The position numbers and the translations under genes were made by a program. From contig JAEZJJ010000033.1 of assembly GCA_023436395.1 (NCBI GenBank), positions 124,001-188,000 of the forward strand: 64,000 nucleotides of DNA. The letters are read 5' to 3'. The notes under the pieces were generated by a model. It was not told where the DNA came from. It did no database searches and worked only from the letters and a program-made list of their open reading frames with translations. The stretch comes from Bacillota bacterium. Its GTDB lineage: Bacteria > Bacillota > Clostridia > Lachnospirales > Cellulosilyticaceae. Of this stretch, positions 8,524-17,053 are shown piece after piece. Within the stretch, counting starts at the first letter, position 1. Each line of letters opens with the position of its first letter.

Positions 8524-9413
8524 TGAAACAGTATATGAGTGCAACCAGGTTAGTGACTAAACTAAAAATGCTCCGAAGTGGAAAAAAAGATAAAAGCTTT
8601 TTAGTAGTGGAAGGCATTACAGATGCTAGATTTTACAGTAAATTTGTTGATGCTAGTTGTTGTGAAGTGATTATAGCAGATAGCAAGCAAAATGTGGTGT
8701 CTTGCATTAAAGTGTTTAATGAGGAAAAAACATTAGGTATTTTAGGAATTACTGATAATGATTTTGATGGCTTAGAACCAGTGATACAAGTGATTCCCAA
8801 CTTATTTGTGACAGACCTACATGATTTAGAATGTATGCTTGTTAAATCTAGTGCTTTTGAAAATGTATGCATTGAATATGGGGATAAAGAAAAGTATATA
8901 AAATTCGAAGCATATATTAAAATACCTATTAGAGATTACCTGATTAAACAGGTGGCGCTTATTGGTTATTTAAGATGGTATTCTTTAAAGGAACAATTAG
9001 GTCTTCGTTTTTCTAATCTACAGTTTGAAGAATTTATAGATATTAAAACCTTAGAAGTAGATTTATCGAGACTCATTGATCACGTCCTTTTTGATAGTAA
9101 GAAGGTAAAAGATGTAGAAAGTAGTGTATTAATAAAAGAGGTAAGAAAATTAAAGGCAAGATACTATGATGAATGGCAAGTATGTTGTGGTCATGATTTA
9201 ATGGCGGTGATTAATCTAGGACTTATTCATATTTTTGGTAATTATAATGCTAAAAATTTATTTCCAGGGCAATTGGAAGGCAATTTCAGATTAGCTTATA
9301 CTAAGGAAGACTTTAAGCAAACGCAGCTATATAAACAACTTTTAGAATGGGAAAATAAGGAGCATGGTTTTTATCTCTTTAAAGAGCAAGGTAATTACTT
9401 TGAAATTAGTTGA
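8523..9413 (+). CDS. DUF4435/TOPRIM-like protein, AriB-like (putative PARIS effector)
   Basis: A 296-residue protein. The N-terminal ~110 residues show a TOPRIM-type nuclease core: a glutamate in [12 protein letters not shown] (E30), and the DxD motif in GITDNDFDG (D78, D80) after a predicted beta strand. The C-terminal part is helical. This matches DUF4435 proteins partnered with AAA_15 ATPases, the architecture of AriB, the PARIS toxin nuclease held inactive by AriA until a phage trigger appears. The ATG at 8523 was chosen because GGAGGA ends 6 bases before it; it overlaps the ATPase stop (TGATG). The in-frame ATGs at 8490 and 8517 fit less well. No transposase or integrase is next to the pair. 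Confidence 0.75.
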   Translation: MKQYMSATRLVTKLKMLRSGKKDKSFLVVEGITDARFYSKFVDASCCEVIIADSKQNVVSCIKVFNEEKTLGILGITDNDFDGLEPVIQVIPNLFVTDLHDLECMLVKSSAFENVCIEYGDKEKYIKFEAYIKIPIRDYLIKQVALIGYLRWYSLKEQLGLRFSNLQFEEFIDIKTLEVDLSRLIDHVLFDSKKVKDVESSVLIKEVRKLKARYYDEWQVCCGHDLMAVINLGLIHIFGNYNAKNLFPGQLEGNFRLAYTKEDFKQTQLYKQLLEWENKEHGFYLFKEQGNYFEIS

Positions 9414-9529
9414 ACAAATGTGTAATTTTTTATGAAAAAGACAAGCAATTTTATCCATTTACTTTTAATATATTTAAAATAAAATTATGCTTAGGAAACA
9501 ATAAATTTAAGAAACGAGGAGAATCGTCT

Positions 9530-11965
9530 ATGAAATATGGTCATTTTGATGATACGAGAAGAGAATATGTTATTACTACACCACAAACACCTTATCCTTG
9601 GATTAATTATTTAGGAAGCGAAGCCTTTTTTGGACTCATTTCTAATACTAGTGGTGGCTATTCTTTTTACAAAGATGCAAAGCTCAGAAGAATAACAAGA
9701 TTTAGATATAATAGTGTACCTATCGATAATGGTGGTCGCTATTTTTATATTAACGATAATGGGGATGTATGGTCACATACTTGGAAACCAGTAAAAAAGG
9801 AATTAGATTTCTATGAATGCCGTCATGGCTTAGGTTATTCTATTTTTACAGGAGAAAGAAATGGCATTCGTGTAGAACAACTTGCTTTTGTGCCAAATGG
9901 CGAAAATGCAGAAATACATAGACTTAAAATTAAAAACACATCTGATGCTAAAAAGAGCTTTAAATTATTCTCATTTATTGAGTGGTGTTTATGGGATGCT
10001 CAAGACGATACAACTAATTTCCAAAGAAACTTTAGTACAGGTGAAGTTGAGATTGTAGGTAGTACCATTTATCATAAAACAGAATATAAAGAAAGAAGAA
10101 ATCACTATGCTTTCTATTCTGTTAATGTACCAGTAGACGGCTATGATACAGATCGTGATAGTTTTGTGGGTCTTTACAATGGTTTTGAGGCACCAGATAG
10201 TGTCATGAATGGTGAGTGTAAAAATTCTGTGGCAAGTGGATGGTCTCCAGTAGCAGCTCATCAACTCAATATTGAACTTGCACCAGGTGAAGAAAAAGTA
10301 TTAGTATTTACTTTAGGTTATATTGAAAATCCTCAAGAAGATAAATGGGAATCTAAAGGTATTATTAATAAGAAACCAGCAGAAGCATTAATGGCACGTT
10401 TTGCAACTAATGAAGCTGTTGAAGATGCTTTTGTAGCACTTAAGTCTTCTTGGGATGGATTACTTTCTCATTATACTTTAGAAAGTGATGATGAAAAATT
10501 AAATCGTATGGTAAATATTTGGAACCCATATCAATGTATGGTTACATTTAATATGTCAAGAAGTGCATCATACTTTGAGTCAGGTATTGGTCGTGGTATG
10601 GGCTTTAGAGATTCGAACCAAGACCTTCTTGGATTTGTACATCAAATTCCAGAAAGAGCTCGTGAAAGAATTATTGATATTGCTTCTACACAATTTGAAG
10701 ATGGTGGTTGCTATCACCAATATCAACCACTTACTAAAAAAGGAAATAATGATATCGGAAGTGGTTTCAACGATGACCCATTATGGTTAATCTTAGGAAC
10801 AACAGCTTATATTAAAGAGACTGGGGATCTAGGTATTCTTGATGAAATGGTACCATTTGATAATGATGAGAATAATAAAGCAACTTTATTCGACCATTTA
10901 AGAGTATCGCTTGATCATGTTACAAACAATCTTGGACCTCATGGTCTTCCACTGATTGGTCGTGCTGACTGGAATGATTGCTTAAATCTTAACTGTTTCT
11001 CAAATACACCGGGAGAATCTTTCCAAACTACAGAAAATCAAGATGGTGGTGTAGCAGAATCTGTATTTATTGCAGGTATGTATGTGATGATTGGTAAAGA
11101 ATATGTAGCACTTTGTAAGGAAATTGGAAATGAAAGTGAAGCAGCACGTGCAACTAAAGAAGTAAAGAAAATGGAGAAAAACATCTTAACTCACGGTTAT
11201 GATGGCGAATGGTTCTTACGTGCATATGATTTCTATGGTAATAAAATCGGAAGTAATGAAAATGAAGAAGGTAAAATCTTTATTGAATCACAAGGTTTCT
11301 GTACAATGGCAGGTGTTGGTGCTGAAACAGGAGAAGCTGAAAAAGCATTGAATTCTGTAAAAGAAATGTTAGATACGGAATATGGTATTGTTCTTAATAA
11401 TCCAGCCTTTACAACATACCATATTGAAATGGGAGAAATCTCTACATACCCAGCTGGTTATAAAGAAAATGCAGGTATCTTCTGTCACAACAATCCATGG
11501 ATTGCCTGTGGTGAAACAGTTATTGGCCGTGGAGATCGTGCCTTTGAGATTTACAAGAAAATTGCACCAGCTTATCTTGAGGAGAAGAGTGAGATTCATA
11601 AAACTGAGCCATATGTATATTCACAAATGGTAGCTGGTAAAGATGCCGTACGTCATGGTGAAGCGAAGAACTCTTGGCTTACAGGAACAGCAGCGTGGAA
11701 CTTTGTTACCATTTCACAATGGATTCTTGGTATTAAACCAGACTATAAAGGCTTAAAAGTAGATCCTTGTATTCCAAAAGCATGGGATGGTTACAAAGTT
11801 ACAAGAGAATTCAAGGGTACAAATTATGAAATCAGCATTAAGAATCCAAATCATGTCTCTAAAGGTGTTAAGAGCCTTGTAGTAGATGGCAACCTTGTAG
11901 AAGGTAATATTATTCCAGACTTTAAAGATGGTAAAGTACATCAAGTAGAAGTAGTACTTGGTTGA
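9530..11965 (+). CDS. cbp: Cellobiose phosphorylase (glycoside hydrolase family 94)
   Basis: This 811-residue intracellular enzyme cleaves cellobiose with inorganic phosphate to glucose 1-phosphate and glucose, saving ATP. It has the N-terminal beta-sandwich, the (alpha/alpha)6 barrel and a small C-terminal sandwich domain. The general acid is expected in ADWNDCLN; its second aspartate is D483 counted from the ATG at 9530. Other hallmarks are [15 protein letters not shown] and GFNDDPLWL. No signal peptide is present. Length and motifs favour cellobiose phosphorylase over cellodextrin or chitobiose phosphorylase, though specificity within GH94 is not certain. The ATG at 9530 follows GAGGAG; the frame is open back to 9410 without a convincing site. 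No sugar transporter lies beside it. Confidence 0.92.
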   Translation: MKYGHFDDTRREYVITTPQTPYPWINYLGSEAFFGLISNTSGGYSFYKDAKLRRITRFRYNSVPIDNGGRYFYINDNGDVWSHTWKPVKKELDFYECRHGLGYSIFTGERNGIRVEQLAFVPNGENAEIHRLKIKNTSDAKKSFKLFSFIEWCLWDAQDDTTNFQRNFSTGEVEIVGSTIYHKTEYKERRNHYAFYSVNVPVDGYDTDRDSFVGLYNGFEAPDSVMNGECKNSVASGWSPVAAHQLNIELAPGEEKVLVFTLGYIENPQEDKWESKGIINKKPAEALMARFATNEAVEDAFVALKSSWDGLLSHYTLESDDEKLNRMVNIWNPYQCMVTFNMSRSASYFESGIGRGMGFRDSNQDLLGFVHQIPERARERIIDIASTQFEDGGCYHQYQPLTKKGNNDIGSGFNDDPLWLILGTTAYIKETGDLGILDEMVPFDNDENNKATLFDHLRVSLDHVTNNLGPHGLPLIGRADWNDCLNLNCFSNTPGESFQTTENQDGGVAESVFIAGMYVMIGKEYVALCKEIGNESEAARATKEVKKMEKNILTHGYDGEWFLRAYDFYGNKIGSNENEEGKIFIESQGFCTMAGVGAETGEAEKALNSVKEMLDTEYGIVLNNPAFTTYHIEMGEISTYPAGYKENAGIFCHNNPWIACGETVIGRGDRAFEIYKKIAPAYLEEKSEIHKTEPYVYSQMVAGKDAVRHGEAKNSWLTGTAAWNFVTISQWILGIKPDYKGLKVDPCIPKAWDGYKVTREFKGTNYEISIKNPNHVSKGVKSLVVDGNLVEGNIIPDFKDGKVHQVEVVLG

Positions 11966-11998
11966 AAAATAGTTTGATAAAAATGAAATAGTTAAGAA

Positions 11999-12037
11999 AT
12001 GAGAAAGAAAGTATAACACTTTTCTTTCTCATTTTTT
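11999..12037 (+). terminator. Terminator after cellobiose phosphorylase
   Basis: Arms 11999-12012 and 12018-12032 pair over 14 bp with one bulged base, followed by a run of six T. Confidence 0.8.
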
Positions 12038-12112
12038 ATTTCTAAAACGGTTGCTAAAATAATAGAAGAATGGGGTGAAGTGTTGGAAAAATACAGAAGA
12101 CTGAAGGTTAAT

Positions 12113-12141
12113 TTGTCAAAATATAAAAGTTAGATTACAAT
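12113..12141 (+). promoter_or_regulatory. Promoter for the membrane protein gene
   Basis: TTGTCA at 12113-12118, 17-base spacer, TACAAT at 12136-12141: one mismatch in each box. Confidence 0.6.
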
Positions 12142-12180
12142 AAAGAAGAAGATAGGCTATAATCAAATAAAGGAGAAGGA

Positions 12181-12738
12181 ATGAATAAAATGATTTTAAT
12201 CTTGATAATGATTATATTACTCGTAGCACTTCTAAGTAATCACAAACAAGGATGTAAAAGGTATGAGGCATTGAAGCAAGAAGCAAAACTCATTGTGAAA
12301 GAAAAGAACAATAGATTTTATGAATTTTGCAATCGACTACCTGGAGTATTATTAATAGGTATAGCAACTTACATGATGATAGGTTGTATAGTAGGTCAAT
12401 TGCATGGCAATATTTTATTAATAAGTATACTGATCTATCTTGTGAGTTATTACATATTGGAATATACACCTTATACAGAGTGGTCTGTAATAGAGAGAGG
12501 TATCCTTATTAAGCGACAACTAATGACTATGAATTGGGAAAATATTGTAGACTATGGATGGGTTATACGTGATAAACAACTTATTTTAAAAATAAAATAT
12601 AAAGGAAAAGGAATTGTGATACGTAAAGGTGAACTGATTGTCCCAAAAGAGCAAAAGGCTTTTTTAGAAAAGATTCTTAAAGAAAAGCTCCCTTATTTAC
12701 AGCCAACTTTAGGAGATGAGCTGCAAGAATCTAAGTAA
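12181..12738 (+). CDS. Membrane protein with PH-like C-terminal domain, unknown function
   Basis: A 185-residue protein with a hydrophobic N-terminal segment (residues 3-18), a short charged loop and two further membrane helices (about 52-70 and 75-92). A ~80-residue soluble domain follows. Its pattern, WSVIERGILIKRQ, MNWENIVDYGWV and LILKIKYKGKGI, resembles the small bacterial PH-like domains attached to membrane helices in Firmicutes. I do not recognise the family with certainty. AAGGAGAAGG precedes the ATG. It is followed by the HAD genes but carries its own promoter. Confidence 0.65.
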   Translation: MNKMILILIMIILLVALLSNHKQGCKRYEALKQEAKLIVKEKNNRFYEFCNRLPGVLLIGIATYMMIGCIVGQLHGNILLISILIYLVSYYILEYTPYTEWSVIERGILIKRQLMTMNWENIVDYGWVIRDKQLILKIKYKGKGIVIRKGELIVPKEQKAFLEKILKEKLPYLQPTLGDELQESK

Positions 12739-12823
12739 TTAGATAAAAACTTGTTACAATTACCACTAAAAATGAAAAGGAATATTGTTATAATAAAGAG
12801 AGTATAGAATAGGAGCTGAAAAA

Positions 12824-13633
12824 ATGTATAAATTAATTGCATTAGATATGGATGGCACTTTACTACGTAACGACACAACAGTTTCTCAAAGGTCAAAAGA
12901 AGCAATTAAAATGGCAAAGGGTAGAGGAATTAATATTACTTTAACATCTGGAAGACCATTAGTTGGTATAATGGATTATTTAGAACTCCTTAACTTGACT
13001 GGTATAGATGATTATGTTGTCAGTTTTGGTGGAAGTATAGTTCAAAGGGTAGGGACACATGAAATAATTGCTAAGCATGTTTTATTGGGTAGCGATTTGA
13101 AGGCATGTTACTACTGGGCACAATCTGTAGGTGTTGACTGTCAAGCCTTTACAGATGAAGGGGTTATAGTACCTAGAATCAATCCCTATATAGCATATGA
13201 AAATGCTACGATGCAATTATCAGTACATAAGATGGATTTTAATGAAGTGGAAGATGACACGGAAATTATCAAAATTATGTTAGTAGATGCTACGGAAACA
13301 ATAGATAGAGTGGTAGGACTTATACCAAAAGCTTTTCATGAGAAATATACGATTGTAAGGAGTTCTCCCGTTATTTTAGAACTTTTAAATAAAAAATCAT
13401 GTAAGTGGTATGGGGTTCAAGTTGTAATGGAACATTTAGGTGTTAATAATAAGGAGGTAATATGTATTGGTGATGAACGTAATGATATAGATATGATTAT
13501 ATCAGCAGGTGTAGGTGTAGCTATGGGCAATGCTAGGGAGGAAGTGAAAAAACATGCTGATTTTGTAACATATGATAATGAACATGATGGTGTAGCCTAT
13601 GTAATTGAAAAGGTATTGAGCAATTCATTTTAG
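12824..13633 (+). CDS. Cof-type HAD-superfamily phosphatase (copy 1)
   Basis: A 269-residue HAD hydrolase of the Cof/YidA (IIB cap) group, which dephosphorylate sugar phosphates and related small metabolites. Motif I is ALDMDGTLL near residues 6-14, motif II is the TLTSGRP segment, and motif IV is IGDERNDIDMI. The lysine region reads KSCKWYGVQVV, where relatives, including the next gene, have SSKGTGVKAL. The lysine is kept but the following GT is replaced by WY, so cofactor or substrate handling may differ. It is a tandem paralogue of the following gene, which starts 45 bases after this stop. Confidence 0.9.
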   Translation: MYKLIALDMDGTLLRNDTTVSQRSKEAIKMAKGRGINITLTSGRPLVGIMDYLELLNLTGIDDYVVSFGGSIVQRVGTHEIIAKHVLLGSDLKACYYWAQSVGVDCQAFTDEGVIVPRINPYIAYENATMQLSVHKMDFNEVEDDTEIIKIMLVDATETIDRVVGLIPKAFHEKYTIVRSSPVILELLNKKSCKWYGVQVVMEHLGVNNKEVICIGDERNDIDMIISAGVGVAMGNAREEVKKHADFVTYDNEHDGVAYVIEKVLSNSF

Positions 13634-13678
13634 TTTATCTATTAATAAAAAAGAAATCTACATTAAGGAGAGAGTGTA

Positions 13679-14485
13679 ATGTACAAATTAATAGCAATAG
13701 ATATGGATGGAACTTTACTTAGAGAAGATAAAACTATTTCAGATAGAACAAAGAAAGTAATTGCTAAAGCAGTTCAAAAAGGGGTTAAAGTCATATTAGC
13801 TTCTGGTAGACCTATAGAAGGAATACAACGCTATTTAGAAGAACTTGAACTCAATTCAAAAGAAGATTATGTAATTAGTTTTAATGGGAGTGTAATTCAA
13901 AATGCTTCTACCAAAGAAATTATTTCTAAGAATATTTTAAAAGGGAGCCATTTGAAAGAACTATATGCTTTATCAAAAACTATTGGAGTTAACATCCATG
14001 CTTTTTCAAATCAAGGATGCATTACTCCTCGCATGAATGAGTACTCCCAGTTAGAAGGAAACATTAATGGGATTGAGGTACATGAAGTAAACTTTGACAT
14101 CATTTCAGAAGAAGAGGACATCATTAAGATTATGTTCATTGACCCTGAAGAAGTGTTGGAAAAAGCTATTAAGAAAATACCACAGGCTATTTTTGAAAAA
14201 TATACAGTCGTAAGAAGTGCACCATTTTTCTTAGAGTTTTTAAATAAAGCTTCAAGTAAAGGAACAGGTGTGAAAGCATTGGCAGAATATCTTGGGATTA
14301 AGCAAGAAGAAGTGATTTGTATAGGAGATGCAGGTAATGATCTAGATATGATTCAATTTGCAGGTTTAGGTGTGGCTATGGGAAATGCTTTTGAGGAAGT
14401 AAAAGAAGCAGCAGACTATATTACTCATGATAATGAAGAAGATGGTGTAGCTCATGTGATAGAGAAGTTTATAGGGATTAGTTAG
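13679..14485 (+). CDS. Cof-type HAD-superfamily phosphatase (copy 2)
   Basis: A 268-residue paralogue of the preceding protein, collinear over its whole length with the same motifs: AIDMDGTLL, LASGRP, SSKGTGVKAL with the conserved lysine, and IGDAGNDLDMIQFAG. All catalytic positions look canonical, making this the more ordinary copy. Both copies share an unusual PFFLEFLNK / PVILELLNK stretch, so they arose by local duplication and then diverged. AAGGAGAGAG precedes the ATG. The physiological substrate cannot be read from sequence. Confidence 0.9.
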   Translation: MYKLIAIDMDGTLLREDKTISDRTKKVIAKAVQKGVKVILASGRPIEGIQRYLEELELNSKEDYVISFNGSVIQNASTKEIISKNILKGSHLKELYALSKTIGVNIHAFSNQGCITPRMNEYSQLEGNINGIEVHEVNFDIISEEEDIIKIMFIDPEEVLEKAIKKIPQAIFEKYTVVRSAPFFLEFLNKASSKGTGVKALAEYLGIKQEEVICIGDAGNDLDMIQFAGLGVAMGNAFEEVKEAADYITHDNEEDGVAHVIEKFIGIS

Positions 14486-14491
14486 TATAGC

Positions 14492-14519
14492 TTGCAATAT
14501 CATGTAAAAACGGTATAAT
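14492..14519 (+). promoter_or_regulatory. Promoter for the GNAT gene
   Basis: TTGCAA at 14492-14497, 16-base spacer, TATAAT at 14514-14519. Confidence 0.6.
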
Positions 14520-14561
14520 AAAAGATGTAAGTTGTATGCTATAAAAAATAGGAGGAAGCTA

Positions 14562-15059
14562 ATGGATATTGAAGGGGATATTATACTTAGAGATATGGAA
14601 AGTGTGGACCAAGGATTAATTGAAAATTCTTTTACACATATGAACCATTCTACTTATACATCCTATTATGAACAAGTAACCTTAAACAAAAGTGAGCTTA
14701 TTATAGCCTTATATAATGGGGAGTTAGCAGGTTATGGAAAGTTAGATTGGAATAATGATGAAGTGGAAGAGGGTATTCCAGTCATTAAAGAACTTCATGT
14801 TAAGGAAAGTTTTAGAAATCATGGTGTGGGATTTAAATTAATGGAAGAACTAGAAAGAAGAGCAGCTACCAAAAGTCAGTATTGTGCTATAGGAGTAGGT
14901 TTATCAGAGGCTTATGAAGCAGCACAACATTTACTTGCTAAAAGAGGATACGAACCAGATGGCAATGGGATATTCTATATTGAACCTGGCTTTATTCACG
15001 ATGTATTAGAAGTAGATGATAATCAGGCACTCATGATGATTAAAAAATTAGAAGCATAA
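14562..15059 (+). CDS. GNAT-family N-acetyltransferase
   Basis: A 165-residue acetyl-CoA-dependent acetyltransferase fold. IKELHVKESFRNHGVGFKLMEELERRA carries the acetyl-CoA pyrophosphate-binding loop (R-N-H-G-V-G version of Q/RxxGxG/A), followed by the late-helix pattern LLAKRGYEPDGNGI typical of motif B. The ATG at 14562 is used because GGAGGAAG lies 5-10 bases upstream; the frame remains open upstream to a TTG at 14532 with no ribosome site. The substrate is unknown. The gene has its own promoter and terminator. Confidence 0.85.
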   Translation: MDIEGDIILRDMESVDQGLIENSFTHMNHSTYTSYYEQVTLNKSELIIALYNGELAGYGKLDWNNDEVEEGIPVIKELHVKESFRNHGVGFKLMEELERRAATKSQYCAIGVGLSEAYEAAQHLLAKRGYEPDGNGIFYIEPGFIHDVLEVDDNQALMMIKKLEA

Positions 15060-15097
15060 AATAATTACAATTGTGATTTTATTATATTGAAAAGAGG

Positions 15098-15137
15098 GTA
15101 GTATTCCTGATTAAGAGTCAGAATACTACTTTTTTTG
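15098..15137 (+). terminator. Terminator after the GNAT gene
   Basis: Arms GTAGTATTCCTGA (15098-15110) and TCAGAATACTAC (15118-15129) with a single bulge, then seven or more T. Confidence 0.85.
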
Positions 15138-15319
15138 TTTAGAATCTTCCTAATAAAAGTATAAGTAATGCATACACTAAATAATAAGGGTTTGAATAAT
15201 TTTTAAATACTTTATAAAAACTATTAGGATATAATCATAGAGAGGTTTTTTAAATAAAATGGATAGTATAAGAAAAGAATTCAAGTCTAGATGAGAAAAT
15301 TAAAGGGAGGCAACTAGGA

Positions 15320-17053
15320 ATGCTTAAAATTATAAAATACTTAAAGCCTTATGTAGGCTATGTATTATTGGCAATTGCTCTATTATTTGTGCAGGCCATG
15401 TGTGAGTTATCACTACCTAATTATATGTCAAAAATTATCAATGATGGTATTTTAAAACGAGATAATGGACTCATTTTACGTGCAGGGGGAATAATGCTTC
15501 TTATTTCTCTAGGAAGTGTGGTTGCAGCAATCTGTGTAGGATTTCTAGGTTCTAGAATAGGGAGTGGGATGGCAAGAACTTTGAGAAGAGATATGTTTGA
15601 AAAAGTCAGTAGCTTTTCAAATACAGAGTTCGATAAATATTCTACAGCATCTTTGATCACACGAACTACTAATGATATTACACAAGTTCAAAATTTTGTA
15701 ACCATGATGATTCGCATGATGTTTTATGCCCCTATTATGGGAGCTGGTGGTGTCATCTTAGCACTTTCTAAAGATGTCTCCATGTCATGGATTATTATTT
15801 TAGCTGTTGTGGTTTTAATAGGACTTATCGTTGTTATTTCTATTGTGGTCTTACCCCGTTTTAAAAAGATACAAGGTTTAATTGATAGATTGAATCTTAT
15901 TGTAAGAGAGCAATTATCGGGAATGCTTGTTATTCGTGCCTTTAATACAGAAAAGTTTGAAGAAAAACGTTTTGAAGAAGCCAATAGAGACTTAATGAAA
16001 GTTAATCTATTTGTTAATCGTGTCATGACTTTTATGATGCCTGCTATGATGCTTTTAATGAATGTCATCAGTGTACTAGTTATTTGGGTAGGTTCACACC
16101 GAGTAGGTGAGGGGGCTCTTCAGGTTGGAGATATGATGGCTTTTATGCAGTATACGATGCAAATCATTATGAGTTTCTTATTTATTTCAATGATGTTCAT
16201 TATGATTCCTAGAGCTTCTGTCTCAGCAAGACGTATCTCAGAGGTATTAGAAACAGAATTATCTATCATAGATGGGCAAGAAACAAAAGCAGCAGAAGAT
16301 ACGATAGGCCTTATAGAGTTTAAAGATGTGACTTTTACTTATCCAGGAGCAGAAGAAGCTGTATTACACAATGTAAGTTTCATTGCTAAACCAGGTGAAA
16401 CAACAGCTTTTATAGGGTCAACGGGAAGTGGAAAATCAACACTTATTAATCTTATTCCACGCTTTTATGATGTAACAAGTGGACAAATTTTGCTAGATGG
16501 TGTAGACATTAGAAAAATGAGAGAACATGATTTAAGAGAGCAGATTGGTTATGTGCCCCAAAAAGGTATTTTGTTCTCCGGAACTATTGCAAGTAATTTA
16601 CGCTATGGTAAAAAAGATGCTACCGAGTCAGAAGTGTTAGAAGCTACAACCATTGCACAAGCAAAAGAATTTATTGATTTAAAACCAGAAGGATTAAATA
16701 CAGATATTGCTCAAGGTGGTTCTAATGTCTCTGGAGGACAAAAGCAACGTCTTTCTATTGCCAGAGCTTTAGTAAAAAAACCACAAATTTATATTTTTGA
16801 TGATAGTTTTTCAGCTCTTGATTTTAAAACAGATGCTAGACTTCGTGCAGAAATTAAAGAAAATGTAAAAGAAGCTACAGTACTTCTTGTAGCACAGCGT
16901 ATTAGTACTATTATGCATGCAGAACAAATTATTGTTTTAGATGAAGGCTTTGTAGTAGGAAAAGGAACACATAAAGAATTACTAGAAACATGTGAAGTGT
17001 ATAAGGAGATTGCATTATCACAATTGTCAAAGGAGGAATTAGACAATGAGTGA
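15320..17053 (+). CDS. ABC exporter half-transporter, subunit 1 (degenerate ATP site)
   Basis: A 577-residue fused membrane-plus-ATPase half transporter of the multidrug type (BmrC/LmrC-like). The six-helix transmembrane domain spans residues ~1-300. The nucleotide-binding domain has Walker A GSTGSGKST, signature VSGGQKQR and Walker B YIFDDSFSALD. The catalytic glutamate after Walker B is replaced by aspartate, the usual sign of the non-hydrolysing site in heterodimeric exporters. The partner gene overlaps by 8 bases. Substrates cannot be predicted; related pairs export drugs, peptides or lipids. The ATG follows GGGAGG. Confidence 0.92.
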   Translation: MLKIIKYLKPYVGYVLLAIALLFVQAMCELSLPNYMSKIINDGILKRDNGLILRAGGIMLLISLGSVVAAICVGFLGSRIGSGMARTLRRDMFEKVSSFSNTEFDKYSTASLITRTTNDITQVQNFVTMMIRMMFYAPIMGAGGVILALSKDVSMSWIIILAVVVLIGLIVVISIVVLPRFKKIQGLIDRLNLIVREQLSGMLVIRAFNTEKFEEKRFEEANRDLMKVNLFVNRVMTFMMPAMMLLMNVISVLVIWVGSHRVGEGALQVGDMMAFMQYTMQIIMSFLFISMMFIMIPRASVSARRISEVLETELSIIDGQETKAAEDTIGLIEFKDVTFTYPGAEEAVLHNVSFIAKPGETTAFIGSTGSGKSTLINLIPRFYDVTSGQILLDGVDIRKMREHDLREQIGYVPQKGILFSGTIASNLRYGKKDATESEVLEATTIAQAKEFIDLKPEGLNTDIAQGGSNVSGGQKQRLSIARALVKKPQIYIFDDSFSALDFKTDARLRAEIKENVKEATVLLVAQRISTIMHAEQIIVLDEGFVVGKGTHKELLETCEVYKEIALSQLSKEELDNE

